Positions 1 to 5,616 of a DNA stretch of 5,616 nucleotides are shown one piece after another (positions within the stretch are counted from its first letter, which is position 1; each line of letters begins with the position of its first letter). Under the pieces are notes generated by a model. That model made no database searches. It saw nothing but the letters and a program-made list of their open reading frames with translations, and was not told the origin of the DNA. Where the stretch lies: contig JAUXGG010000133.1 of NCBI GenBank assembly GCA_030622265.1, positions 1 to 5,616 of the forward strand, in the 5' to 3' direction. The DNA is from Candidatus Eiseniibacteriota bacterium (GTDB taxonomy: Bacteria; Arandabacterota; Arandabacteria; Arandabacterales; Arandabacteraceae). A program made the position numbers and the translations under genes.

Positions 1-818
1 AATACGACTTTGTCCAGCCAACGGAGCTTCGCCCCACGCTTGAGACCAAAAGGCTGGCAGGGCTCTATCTCGCCGGCCAGATAAACGGCACCAGCGGCTA
101 TGAGGAAGCCGCGGCGCAGGGCCTGATGGCCGGAATAAACGCGGCCCTTGCGGTGAGTGGACGGGAGGAATTCATCCTGGGGCGTGATGAAGCCTATATC
201 GGGGTCTTGATTGATGATCTCGTGACGAGGGGGACCGAGGAACCCTACCGGATGTTCACCTCACAGGCGGAATACCGGCTGTTGTTGCGTCAAGACAATG
301 CAAATGAACGACTTATGCCACACGGACATAGAATGGGACTCATCCCGGAGACAGTACTGGCGGAGATGGAGGAGCGCAAACGAAGGCTTGAGGTCTTAAG
401 GCAGCGTCTTGAGCGCACCCGCACCAAGGATGGCGAGGATTCGGTGACCCTGGAGCAGGCCCTCAGGCGTCCCGGCACCGGCTGGAGAGATCTGGCCGGC
501 GTGGCGCCCTGGCTTGCCGAGTACGATGAGCGGCTACTCAGCCGGGCTGAGACCGAGGTGAAATACGAAGGGTATATCGTGAGGGAGCAAAGACGGGCCA
601 GGGATCTCAGCCGGAAGGGCCGCAAGGTGATTCCACCCCGCCTGGACTATGCGGCGGTGGCAGGTCTATCCAGCGAGGCGACCGAGAAACTGAGCCGGGT
701 GCGGCCGAGGTCTATCGGACAGGCGGCAAGGGTTCCGGGCATTACCCCGGCGGACATAAGCAGTATCCTCATACATCTGGCAAAGCAGGCCAGGATGGGG
801 GCGAGCAAGAACCAGTAA
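1..818 (+). CDS. mnmG: tRNA uridine-5-carboxymethylaminomethyl modification enzyme MnmG (GidA), C-terminal part
   Basis: MnmG is the FAD-dependent partner of MnmE. Together they install the (carboxymethyl)aminomethyl group at C5 of wobble uridine 34 in certain tRNAs, in the cytoplasm. The 5' end is cut by the window edge; the first whole codon is at position 3, and 271 residues remain of a family that is usually about 620-630 long. The visible part opens with [16 protein letters not shown], followed by the family signature [16 protein letters not shown] (fragment residues 25-40), which lies in the FAD-binding region. Next comes [18 protein letters not shown] (about 80-97), a core MnmG motif. 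The C-terminal helical domain ends with [17 protein letters not shown] (from about 237), the region known in the family to contact MnmE and tRNA. One oddity is a Gln where I recall Arg in the TSRAEYR motif. The TAA stop at 816-818 is in the same frame as rsmG, 9 nt before its start. Identity is secure. Confidence 0.97.
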   Translation, partial: YDFVQPTELRPTLETKRLAGLYLAGQINGTSGYEEAAAQGLMAGINAALAVSGREEFILGRDEAYIGVLIDDLVTRGTEEPYRMFTSQAEYRLLLRQDNANERLMPHGHRMGLIPETVLAEMEERKRRLEVLRQRLERTRTKDGEDSVTLEQALRRPGTGWRDLAGVAPWLAEYDERLLSRAETEVKYEGYIVREQRRARDLSRKGRKVIPPRLDYAAVAGLSSEATEKLSRVRPRSIGQAARVPGITPADISSILIHLAKQARMGASKNQ

Positions 819-827
819 GGACAAGCG

Positions 828-1577
828 ATGAAGGATGGAAATCAGCAGGGGCACCAGGCTCAGCAAGCTCAGCAGGGGCACCAGGCTCAGCGGGTTCAGC
901 AGACTCACCAGGCTGAAGCCCGGATAGAGCGCATGCTCGATCTCCTCCGGGAGAGCGGCACAGACCCAAGGCCCGGGGCTCAATTGCACCTGGGGAGACT
1001 GAGCAAGCAAATCCATCACTGGAACAATATGCTTAACCTTGTGTCAAGAAAGGACATAGGTCGTCTGGAGACTTATCATTTCTGCGACTCGGCCTCCGTG
1101 CTTCCCCTGCTCGGGATCGAAAGCCCGGTCAGATTACTTGATGTAGGAGGCTCGAATGGGCTGCCGGGACTGGTGCTGGCCGCCATATCACCCCATGTTA
1201 GGACGCACATATGCGACTCGCGGCGGAAATACGAGGGCTTTCTCGAAGACGCCTGCGGGATGCTCGAGGATGAAACCACCTATGAGCTTGGCAGGGTCGA
1301 CAGCAAGGACTTTCTCGACAAACATCGCGGGGGCTTCGATCTCATTGTCGCAAGGGCAGTTACGAGACTGAGACACCTCATGAAATGGTGTCTTCCACTG
1401 CTTGCTCCCGGGGGACGCGTCGTGGCTTATAAGGGAAGCCGGTGTCTCGAGGAAGTCGATCAGGCCCAGAAGTATTTCTGGGCCCATGGCGGCCGGCATA
1501 TCATGGTGGCTGGGAGCCCGTGGGCTAAGCGTTGTAACCCATTGAGATTATTTGCGATAGCAGGAATAGGCAAATAG
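828..1577 (+). CDS. rsmG: 16S rRNA (guanine-N7) methyltransferase RsmG (GidB), divergent, with Gln/His-rich N-terminal repeats
   Basis: RsmG uses S-adenosylmethionine to methylate N7 of G527 (E. coli numbering) in 16S rRNA. This protein has 249 residues, against about 207 in E. coli and 239 in B. subtilis. Residues 6-30 are a 9-residue repeat ([26 protein letters not shown]) absent from typical members. From residue 34 on, family landmarks appear in order: [13 protein letters not shown] (63-75), H84 with DS at 87-88, the SAM loop [12 protein letters not shown] (103-114), DSRRK (130-134), GR (155-156), FDLIVARAV (170-178) and [10 protein letters not shown] (194-203). The SAM loop differs from the usual DIGSGAGFPG, and the C-terminus ([13 protein letters not shown]) is only loosely like the family. 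The ATG at 828 has AAGGA at 817-821, six bases upstream and overlapping the mnmG stop. A second in-frame ATG at 933 would remove the repeat tail but lacks a clear ribosome binding site. The position after mnmG and before parA strongly supports the assignment. Confidence 0.9.
   Translation: MKDGNQQGHQAQQAQQGHQAQRVQQTHQAEARIERMLDLLRESGTDPRPGAQLHLGRLSKQIHHWNNMLNLVSRKDIGRLETYHFCDSASVLPLLGIESPVRLLDVGGSNGLPGLVLAAISPHVRTHICDSRRKYEGFLEDACGMLEDETTYELGRVDSKDFLDKHRGGFDLIVARAVTRLRHLMKWCLPLLAPGGRVVAYKGSRCLEEVDQAQKYFWAHGGRHIMVAGSPWAKRCNPLRLFAIAGIGK
843..914 (+). repeat. 27-bp in-frame tandem repeat at the 5' end of rsmG, about 2.7 copies
   Basis: The copies start at 843, 870 and 897, each beginning CAGCAG; the third stops matching after 18 bases. 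Copies 1 and 2 are identical over their first 20 bases (cag cag ggg cac cag gct ca) and differ in the last two codons (caa gct versus cgg gtt). The third copy has act in place of ggg. A shorter CAG-rich sub-period is visible inside each unit. The unit length is a multiple of three, so copy-number change would add or remove nine residues without breaking rsmG. It lies just outside the conserved methyltransferase core. The encoded stretch is rich in Gln, His and Ala. Confidence 0.9.
1463..1484 (+). other. Perfect 9-bp inverted repeat with a 4-nt loop inside rsmG
   Basis: The left arm GGCCCAGAA (1463-1471) is the exact reverse complement of the right arm TTCTGGGCC (1476-1484), with the loop GTAT between them. 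It lies in the rsmG coding sequence (codons for residues about 213-219), 106 nt before the parA start. No T-run follows the stem, so it is not an intrinsic terminator. An RNA hairpin here could affect transcript processing or pausing before parA, but a chance origin in coding sequence is also possible. The pairing is seen directly; any role is inference. Confidence 0.5.
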
Positions 1578-1581
1578 GAGG
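1576..1581 (+). promoter_or_regulatory. Ribosome binding site that fixes the parA start
   Basis: AGGAGG overlaps the last two bases of the rsmG stop (TAG, 1575-1577) and lies 9 nt before ATG 1591. A longer reading starting at TTG 1582 would begin directly at the end of this site with no spacer, which does not allow initiation. ATG 1591 is therefore chosen, giving the family-typical [13 protein letters not shown] start. Confidence 0.85.
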
Positions 1582-1590
1582 TTGCTGGGT

Positions 1591-2370
1591 ATGGGAAAGG
1601 TTATAGCCATAGCTAATCAGAAGGGCGGGGTCGGGAAGACCACCACGGCCGTCAACCTGTCGGCGTTCCTGGGTGTTTCCGAGTGCCGTACCCTGCTTAT
1701 CGACATCGACCCGCAGGCAAACGCCGGCAGTGGGCTGGGAATAACCGTCTCCAGTGACGAGGACACCAGCATCTATGAGGTCCTCGTGAACGACGTCCCG
1801 ATAGAGGACTGTATCACGAAAACCGATGTGCCCGGCCTGGACGTGGTCCCATCCCACCAGAGACTTGTGGGGGCCGAGATCGAACTGGTGGGGATGATGG
1901 CAAGGGAGATCAGGCTCCGGAAGGCGCTCGAGAGCATCAGGGTAATATACGACTACATCTTGATCGACTGCCCGCCCTCGCTGGGGCTCCTCACGGTGAA
2001 CTCCCTGGCGGCGGCCGACAGTGTCTTGATACCGGTGCAATGCGAATACTATGCCCTCGAGGGCCTGAGCGGGCTCTTGAAAGCCATAGACCTGGTTCAG
2101 ACCAATCTTAATCCTGACCTCAAGATCGAGGGCGTGCTGCTTACCATGTATGATGGCAGGCTCAACCTGTCGCAGCAGGTTGCTGATGAGACCCGGAAGC
2201 ACTTTATGGAAAAAGTCTATACAACGATGATCCCAAGGAACGTGAGACTGAGTGAGGCCCCGAGCTTTGGCAAGCCCATCCTGCTTTACGATGTGCTCTG
2301 CCCCGGGGCAAAGAGCTACATGGAGCTGGCAAAGGAGGTGATTGCAAGTGAGTCGAAGAGCCCTAGGTAA
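1591..2370 (+). CDS. parA: Chromosome-partitioning ATPase ParA (Soj family)
   Basis: ParA is a deviant Walker ATPase that, as an ATP-bound dimer, coats the nucleoid nonspecifically. ParB bound around parS stimulates its hydrolysis, and the cycle moves origin regions apart. The protein has 259 residues, the usual length for chromosomal Soj-type ParA, and lacks the N-terminal HTH of plasmid P1-type ParA. The deviant Walker A motif KGGVGKTT (11-18) has signature Lys11 and Lys16. Walker A' is [10 protein letters not shown] (35-44), with Asp40. Walker B is YILIDCPPS (122-130), with Asp126. [12 protein letters not shown] (186-197) and [17 protein letters not shown] (214-230) match Soj; Arg190 and Arg219 align by eye with Soj arginines implicated in DNA binding. 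No N-terminal amphipathic extension of the MinD type is seen. It follows rsmG by 13 nt and overlaps parB, so stoichiometry with ParB is probably set by co-translation. The motifs make the assignment secure. Confidence 0.98.
   Translation: MGKVIAIANQKGGVGKTTTAVNLSAFLGVSECRTLLIDIDPQANAGSGLGITVSSDEDTSIYEVLVNDVPIEDCITKTDVPGLDVVPSHQRLVGAEIELVGMMAREIRLRKALESIRVIYDYILIDCPPSLGLLTVNSLAAADSVLIPVQCEYYALEGLSGLLKAIDLVQTNLNPDLKIEGVLLTMYDGRLNLSQQVADETRKHFMEKVYTTMIPRNVRLSEAPSFGKPILLYDVLCPGAKSYMELAKEVIASESKSPR
2331..2340 (+). promoter_or_regulatory. Strong parB ribosome binding site inside parA
   Basis: AAAGGAGGTG, continuing into ATT, is a near-complete complement to the 3' end of 16S rRNA. The GGAGG core (2334-2338) is 9 nt from GTG 2348 but only 3 nt from an in-frame TTG at 2342, which makes GTG the preferred start. 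The site lies wholly within the parA coding sequence and reads as codons for the end of ParA (KEV). Confidence 0.85.
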
Positions 2371-3196
2371 GGGGCTCGATGCACTCATCCCCGAAGTAAA
2401 GCGGGATGTGGTGCCGGGTCGAGGCAACATAGTCGAGCTCGACATCGAGCAGATCGCAGCCAACCCGTATCAGCCCCGAACAAGAATGAACGAAGCCTCC
2501 CTGGAAGATCTTAAGGAGTCCATCAGCGAGAGAGGGGTGCTCCAGCCGGTCATCGTGAGAAAGAAGGCAGGCCGGTACGAGCTCGTGGCCGGAGAGCGGC
2601 GCCTGAGGGCGGCGAAGCTGGCCAAGCTGGAGACCATTCCCGCGCTGATCAAACAGGTATCGGATTCAGAAGCACTCGAGATTGCGCTGGTGGAGAATCT
2701 CCAGAGGGAGGATCTCAATCCGATCGATGAAGCCCGAGGCTACAACGAGCTGATCAAGCGTTTCAACCTGACGCAGGAGGAACTCGCCAGGAAGATCGCG
2801 AAGGACAGGAGCACCATCGCGAATGTCTTAAGGCTGCTCAAGTTGCCGGAGGAAGTGAAGGCCGGACTCGAAGACGACAGGATAACCATGGGTCACGCGA
2901 GAGCTCTCCTGGGACTGAGCGAGGAGAAACACATTCGCAGCATATACAGGACGGTGCTGCACCGGGGAATGTCAGTCCGCCAGGTCGAAGCCCTGGTAAG
3001 AAGGAAGCTCAAGGCGAAGAAACGGCGCGCCAGATTGGTGCCGCAGATAGTCTCCGAGCTCGGACACATCGAGGAGGAGCTGATGCGCAAGCTGGGGACA
3101 AGAGTGAAGATCATCTCACAGGGAGGTCACGGCAAGATAGAGATCGAGTACTATTCGAATGATGACCTCACGCGGATACTCGAGGTGATAGGCTGA
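2348..3196 (+). CDS. parB: Chromosome-partitioning protein ParB (Spo0J family)
   Basis: ParB is the CTP-dependent DNA clamp that loads at parS, spreads along origin-proximal DNA, activates ParA and in many bacteria recruits SMC. It has 282 residues from a GTG start, typical of the family. The N-terminal ParA-activating motif is [12 protein letters not shown] (4-15). The N-domain follows with NPYQPR (39-44), GVLQPVIVR (63-71), the CTP-binding GERRLRAAK (82-90) and [14 protein letters not shown] (116-129). The parS-reading helix-turn-helix spans about 142-164 ([20 protein letters not shown]), followed by KLPEEV and the [10 protein letters not shown] segment (179-188). A basic linker KAKKRRAR (222-229) leads to the C-terminal dimerisation domain (about 245-282). 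The start codon is supported by the strong binding site at 2331-2340 and lies inside parA, with a 23-nt overlap in another frame. No consensus parS was noticed by eye in this window; such sites usually lie scattered near oriC. Confidence 0.98.
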   Translation: MSRRALGKGLDALIPEVKRDVVPGRGNIVELDIEQIAANPYQPRTRMNEASLEDLKESISERGVLQPVIVRKKAGRYELVAGERRLRAAKLAKLETIPALIKQVSDSEALEIALVENLQREDLNPIDEARGYNELIKRFNLTQEELARKIAKDRSTIANVLRLLKLPEEVKAGLEDDRITMGHARALLGLSEEKHIRSIYRTVLHRGMSVRQVEALVRRKLKAKKRRARLVPQIVSELGHIEEELMRKLGTRVKIISQGGHGKIEIEYYSNDDLTRILEVIG

Positions 3197-3204
3197 GGAA
3201 TGAA

Positions 3205-4083
3205 ATGAAGGAACGCTCTACAGACCGGACCGGGCTGATGGCCAGGCTCAGCATCGTGCTAAGTCATATCACCAGGGGGTTCTCATGCATAATCGCCCCC
3301 CACGGCACCGGTACCACGGTAACTTTCAATCTCCCGGGAAGAGTGGCGGTATTGCTTGTCATTCTCATGGTGGTGCTCCTGATCGGCCTGGTCTTCGTGG
3401 GGATGACGTATACCCGGCTCGCGTTTCTTTCCGCTGAAACCAGCAAGCTGAGCTCGGAGAACGAAACGCTCAGGATCGAAAACCAGAAGATCAATGAAAT
3501 CGAGTCGGAGCTTGCCCGGCTCGATGAAGTTCGCCGCGAGATAGAAGCCTGGGCGGGCCTGGTGACCGAGCAGGCACAGGCAACCGACCCCGAGGTTTTC
3601 ACGCCGGTCATAGCGAGCCTGTGGCCGCGACGGTATACCTACGCTATCATGAGACCCTTCTATGTCGAGAAACCCGTCTACCCCCGCGGCATGCTAAGGC
3701 CGGCCTCGGGATGGATCTCGAGGGGATACCTCCTGGAAGGCGGCGCCGGCGGCTCTCATCACGGGATTGATATCGCCGCGTCGAAAGGTACCCCCGTCAG
3801 GGCCGCGCTCGAGGGCCGGGTGATGGCGGCCGGGTGGGATGACATCTATGGTAACCTCATAGTGATCGAACACAGCGATTCGCTTACGACAATCTATGGA
3901 CACAATGAAAAGATCTGGGTAAAGGAGGGAGAGTATGTAACAAAGGGACAGGTTATAGCAAGTGTTGGCAGTACGGGGCGAAGTACCGCGCCTCATCTGC
4001 ATTTCGAAATCTTACTGGATGATAAACCGGTTGATCCACAACTGTACGTGGATTTCACCAAAGACAAGGAACAGAAACCCTAA
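3205..4083 (+). CDS. Membrane-anchored M23 family zinc metallopeptidase (LytM-type peptidoglycan endopeptidase)
   Basis: M23 enzymes cut peptide cross-bridges or stems of peptidoglycan. The 292-residue protein has a cytoplasmic N-tail (1-45) containing FSCIIAPHGTGTTVTFNLP, a pre-membrane segment seen in many membrane-bound M23 proteins. One transmembrane helix follows (about 46-68), then a coiled coil (about 74-116, rich in E, K, L) and the M23 domain (about 165-285). The zinc ligands H185 and D189 (HHGID) and H266 are present, as are catalytic H233 (YGHNE) and H264 (the HLH motif, in APHLHFE). The enzyme therefore looks active rather than an EnvC-like pseudo-enzyme. The start ATG 3205 has GAGGA (3195-3199) overlapping the parB stop, 8 nt after parB. 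Sixteen nt downstream lies a bactofilin, the known partner of M23 hydrolases in shape modules (CcmA with Csd proteins in Helicobacter, BacA with LmdC in Hyphomonas). The cytoplasmic tail is the natural candidate for bactofilin contact; this is inference. The exact bond cleaved cannot be told. Confidence 0.95.
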   Translation: MKERSTDRTGLMARLSIVLSHITRGFSCIIAPHGTGTTVTFNLPGRVAVLLVILMVVLLIGLVFVGMTYTRLAFLSAETSKLSSENETLRIENQKINEIESELARLDEVRREIEAWAGLVTEQAQATDPEVFTPVIASLWPRRYTYAIMRPFYVEKPVYPRGMLRPASGWISRGYLLEGGAGGSHHGIDIAASKGTPVRAALEGRVMAAGWDDIYGNLIVIEHSDSLTTIYGHNEKIWVKEGEYVTKGQVIASVGSTGRSTAPHLHFEILLDDKPVDPQLYVDFTKDKEQKP

Positions 4084-4086
4084 GGT

Positions 4087-4091
4087 GGAGG
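4087..4091 (+). promoter_or_regulatory. Ribosome binding site that fixes the bactofilin start
   Basis: GGAGG lies 8 nt before ATG 4100, between the peptidase stop (TAA 4081-4083) and the bactofilin. A longer in-frame reading could begin at TTG 3962, but it would overlap the peptidase catalytic end by about 120 nt and add residues unlike any bactofilin N-terminus. ATG 4100 is therefore preferred. Confidence 0.8.
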
Positions 4092-4099
4092 TAGGAAGA

Positions 4100-4525
4100 A
4101 TGTTTGGGAAGGAAGGACATGATGAGCAAGCGGCAATCAGCTCAATCCTCGGTTCTGATTGCAAGTTCACCGGCGACGTTGACGCCAAGGGGACTATCCG
4201 GATTGACGGCGAGTTCGAGGGCAGGATCTTATCCTCCGACTCGGTGGTCGTGGGTAAAAGCGGGATCGTACGGGGCGAAATCCGGGCGGCTCATGCGGTC
4301 GTCACCGGGACCGTCGAGGGCAATGTCTTCGCCAAGCGGAAAGTGGAACTGGAATCGGGCTCGAGGCTTATCGGCGACGTGGAAAGCATGAGCCTGGTTA
4401 TAGAAGACGGCGTCTTCTTCGAAGGCAAGTCCAAGATGATGAAGGAAGGCGAGACCTTTACAGAGAAGCCGCGCGTGTTCCAGAGCATGGAAGAAGATGA
4501 ACAGGAAGTCGAGGTACAAGAATAG
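4100..4525 (+). CDS. Bactofilin (polymer-forming cytoskeletal protein)
   Basis: Bactofilins self-assemble without nucleotide into filaments on the inner face of the membrane and recruit cell-wall enzymes or, in Myxococcus, parts of the segregation machinery. This 141-residue protein has the usual short disordered N-terminus (1-11) and a right-handed beta-helix core (about 12-112) with characteristic short repeats: ISSILGSDCKFTGDV, GTIRIDGEFEGRI (31-43), VRGEI (57-61), VTGTVEGNV (68-76), LIGDV (90-94) and IEDGVFFEG (101-109). An acidic tail follows (EEDEQEVEVQE, 131-141). Length and repeat pattern match single-domain bactofilins. It lies 16 nt after the M23 peptidase and 4 nt before a glycosyltransferase, so co-transcription is likely. 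No transmembrane helix is present, and the N-terminus is not obviously a membrane-targeting amphipath. Family identity is secure; which process it scaffolds is inferred from its neighbours. Confidence 0.95.
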   Translation: MFGKEGHDEQAAISSILGSDCKFTGDVDAKGTIRIDGEFEGRILSSDSVVVGKSGIVRGEIRAAHAVVTGTVEGNVFAKRKVELESGSRLIGDVESMSLVIEDGVFFEGKSKMMKEGETFTEKPRVFQSMEEDEQEVEVQE

Positions 4526-4529
4526 GGGG

Positions 4530-5616
4530 ATGCGCCTCAGGGTATTCGTACTTTTCTTAACGCTGTTCGCGGCGACGACGGCGGGTCATATCTACACGGT
4601 AGATAGCTATCTAAACTACTTGGTGACCAGCTCGGTCGGAGAAAGCGGCACGCTGGAAATTCCGAAGTTCATGATGACGGTCGAGGGAAACGGCGGTCGC
4701 CACTTCAGCAAGCTCGGGACCGGCCTCAGCGTGGCGAGCGTGCCGTTGTTCTGGCTGGGTAGCGCGGTCGAGAGCTCAGCTCCCGGGGCACAGGTGTTCA
4801 GGGCCTACAGCGATGAGTTCATCATCCCTCATGGCACAGGTGAGATCATCGCCGAGCCCCAGAACCTGATCCGGGTAAGTGAAGAAGATGGTGCAAAACT
4901 TTTCTTTGCACTTCTCACAAACGCTCTTGTGGCGGCGGCACTCTGCCTCTTCTTCTGGTTGCTGCTAAGGGACTTCGGTCTGTCCGAGCGCGCCGCGCTC
5001 TGGGGAACCGCTCTCCTCGCTTTTACGACTCCCCTGTGGGTCTATGCCAGAGACTTTTTCACCGAGCCCCTGTTCGCGCTCTGCCTGGTCGGGAGCTTCT
5101 ACCTTTTGCATCCTGGCGCGCGTGATGGGACGGACGACGGAGCAGATAAGCGAATCATGCTGGCGGGGTTACTCTCATCTCTCGGCATCCTGGCACGTGC
5201 GAGCTTCATTCCTCTTGTTGGAATCTTCACCGCGTATCTTGTGCTGGCTTCCGGTGAACGCACCAGAGGTTTGCGTGGCGCAGGCAAGTATCTCATTTTC
5301 TGTGTTCCGGGCCTTGTCGCTTTCGGCGTGCTTAATGCGGTGAGATTCGGGAGCCCTTTCCTGACCGGATACCATACAGCTTTCGACAAGGGATTTTCCG
5401 TTTCTCTCTTCAAGGGGCTCGCCTGGAACCTTGCTAGCCCGTACAGAAGCTTGTTCCTCTATGCTCCCGCAACGCTGCTGGTGTTCCTGGGTGCCGTTCC
5501 TTTCGCAAGAAGGTATCGCAGGGAATTCTGGCTGCTGGCAGCGATAGTGGTGTATGTCATAGTGATCTATTCGAAGTGGTGGGCCTGGCATGGTGGGTGG
5601 TGCTGGGGGCCCAGGT
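4530..5616 (+). CDS. Multi-pass GT-C type glycosyltransferase (phospholipid-carrier-dependent, GT39/ArnT-like), 3' truncated by window end
   Basis: GT-C enzymes transfer sugars from polyprenyl-phosphate donors to envelope acceptors on the outer face of the membrane. The frame is open to the window edge (362 residues), so the C-terminus is missing. Hydrophobic segments lie near 3-19, 64-78, 126-146, 155-169, 180-193, 210-240, 253-270, 316-333 and 334-347. Family-like landmarks are Asp25 in the first outer loop (TVDSYL, position of the GT-C catalytic Asp), GRHFSKLGTGLS (56-67), VYARDFFTEPL (171-181), RFGSPFLTGY (272-281) and the aromatic W350 W351 AWHGGWCWGPR stretch (350-362). A hydrophilic loop (about 80-122) with no recognised motif separates the second and third hydrophobic segments. 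The start is uncertain. ATG 4530 follows the bactofilin stop by 4 nt with only a weak AGGGGG next to it. In-frame ATG 4497 would add the basic tail MNRKSRYKNRG and overlap bactofilin. Donor and acceptor cannot be told; a plain membrane protein with GT-C fold is the fallback reading. Confidence 0.8.
   Translation, partial: MRLRVFVLFLTLFAATTAGHIYTVDSYLNYLVTSSVGESGTLEIPKFMMTVEGNGGRHFSKLGTGLSVASVPLFWLGSAVESSAPGAQVFRAYSDEFIIPHGTGEIIAEPQNLIRVSEEDGAKLFFALLTNALVAAALCLFFWLLLRDFGLSERAALWGTALLAFTTPLWVYARDFFTEPLFALCLVGSFYLLHPGARDGTDDGADKRIMLAGLLSSLGILARASFIPLVGIFTAYLVLASGERTRGLRGAGKYLIFCVPGLVAFGVLNAVRFGSPFLTGYHTAFDKGFSVSLFKGLAWNLASPYRSLFLYAPATLLVFLGAVPFARRYRREFWLLAAIVVYVIVIYSKWWAWHGGWCWGPR

Noticed and set aside
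666..1019. Minus-strand frames with collagen-like or Leu/Ser-rich repeats ([26 protein letters not shown])
   Set aside because: They are the reverse-strand reading of the 27-bp repeat in rsmG and have no independent support.
2299..2310. 12-bp palindrome TGCCCCGGGGCA near the end of parA, a possible operator
   Set aside because: A perfect 12-bp palindrome is expected about once in a window of this size by chance, and it lies within ParA codons with no second copy noticed.
1525..2463. 312-residue open frame on the minus strand across the end of rsmG and all of parA
   Set aside because: It lies fully antisense to genes with clear family motifs, has no recognisable domain, and is a GC-rich shadow of the parA codon pattern.
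3200..3208. Two-codon frame ATG AAA TGA overlapping the M23 start
   Set aside because: It is trivial in length and explained by the purine-rich ribosome binding region; there is no sign it acts as a leader peptide.
3962..4525. Longer bactofilin starting at TTG 3962
   Set aside because: It would overlap the M23 catalytic end by about 120 nt and ignores the ribosome binding site at 4087-4091 in front of ATG 4100.
4891..4911. Inverted repeat GTGCAAA / TTTGCAC with a 7-nt loop
   Set aside because: It is short, inside the glycosyltransferase coding sequence, has no T-run after it, and is not placed at any gene boundary.
5192..5199. CACGTG core as a possible parS centre
   Set aside because: The flanks do not match the parS consensus TGTTTCACGTGAAACA; only the central six bases fit.
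5175..5591. 138-residue minus-strand frame and smaller frames over the glycosyltransferase region
   Set aside because: The plus-strand frame is continuously open from 4530 to the end with membrane segments and GT-C motifs; these others are shadows.

Overview
This is a bacterial chromosomal window of fairly high G+C, with frequent AGG/AGA arginine codons and ATA isoleucine codons and with purine-rich Shine-Dalgarno sites. Every gene I can support is on the + strand. Gaps are 16 bases or less and one gene pair overlaps, so the window looks like part of one long transcription unit. The order mnmG-rsmG-parA-parB is the classic origin-proximal arrangement found in many phyla, so the window probably lies near oriC. 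The phylum cannot be settled from the sequence. No noc gene sits between rsmG and parA, and no consensus parS site was seen by eye.

Layout: 1-818 is the C-terminal part of mnmG (tRNA wobble-uridine modification). 828-1577 is rsmG (16S rRNA m7G methyltransferase), which carries a Gln/His-rich N-terminal tail encoded by a 27-bp tandem repeat. 1591-2370 is parA and 2348-3196 is parB (chromosome segregation); they overlap by 23 nt. 3205-4083 is a single-pass membrane M23 metallopeptidase with all catalytic residues present. 4100-4525 is a bactofilin (polymer-forming cytoskeletal protein). 4530 to the window end is the N-terminal 362 residues of a multi-pass GT-C type glycosyltransferase of the phospholipid-carrier-dependent, GT39/ArnT-like kind.

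How the genes fit together: the first two modify tRNA and rRNA. The next two form the ParA/ParB segregation pair. The M23-bactofilin pair matches a widespread cell-shape module, in which a cytoplasmic bactofilin polymer positions a cell-wall hydrolase that reaches across the membrane. Having segregation, wall-remodelling and envelope-glycosylation genes in one tight run suggests co-expression of chromosome positioning and envelope morphogenesis. Bactofilins are known to scaffold ParAB-type systems in Myxococcus, so a functional link is plausible but is inference here.

No mobile element, CRISPR array, tRNA, rRNA, riboswitch or intrinsic terminator is visible. There is no gene-free stretch longer than 16 bases. 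The most unusual local signals are the tandem repeat in rsmG, an altered SAM-binding loop in RsmG, a perfect 9-bp hairpin inside the 3' part of rsmG, and the gene partnership downstream of parB.
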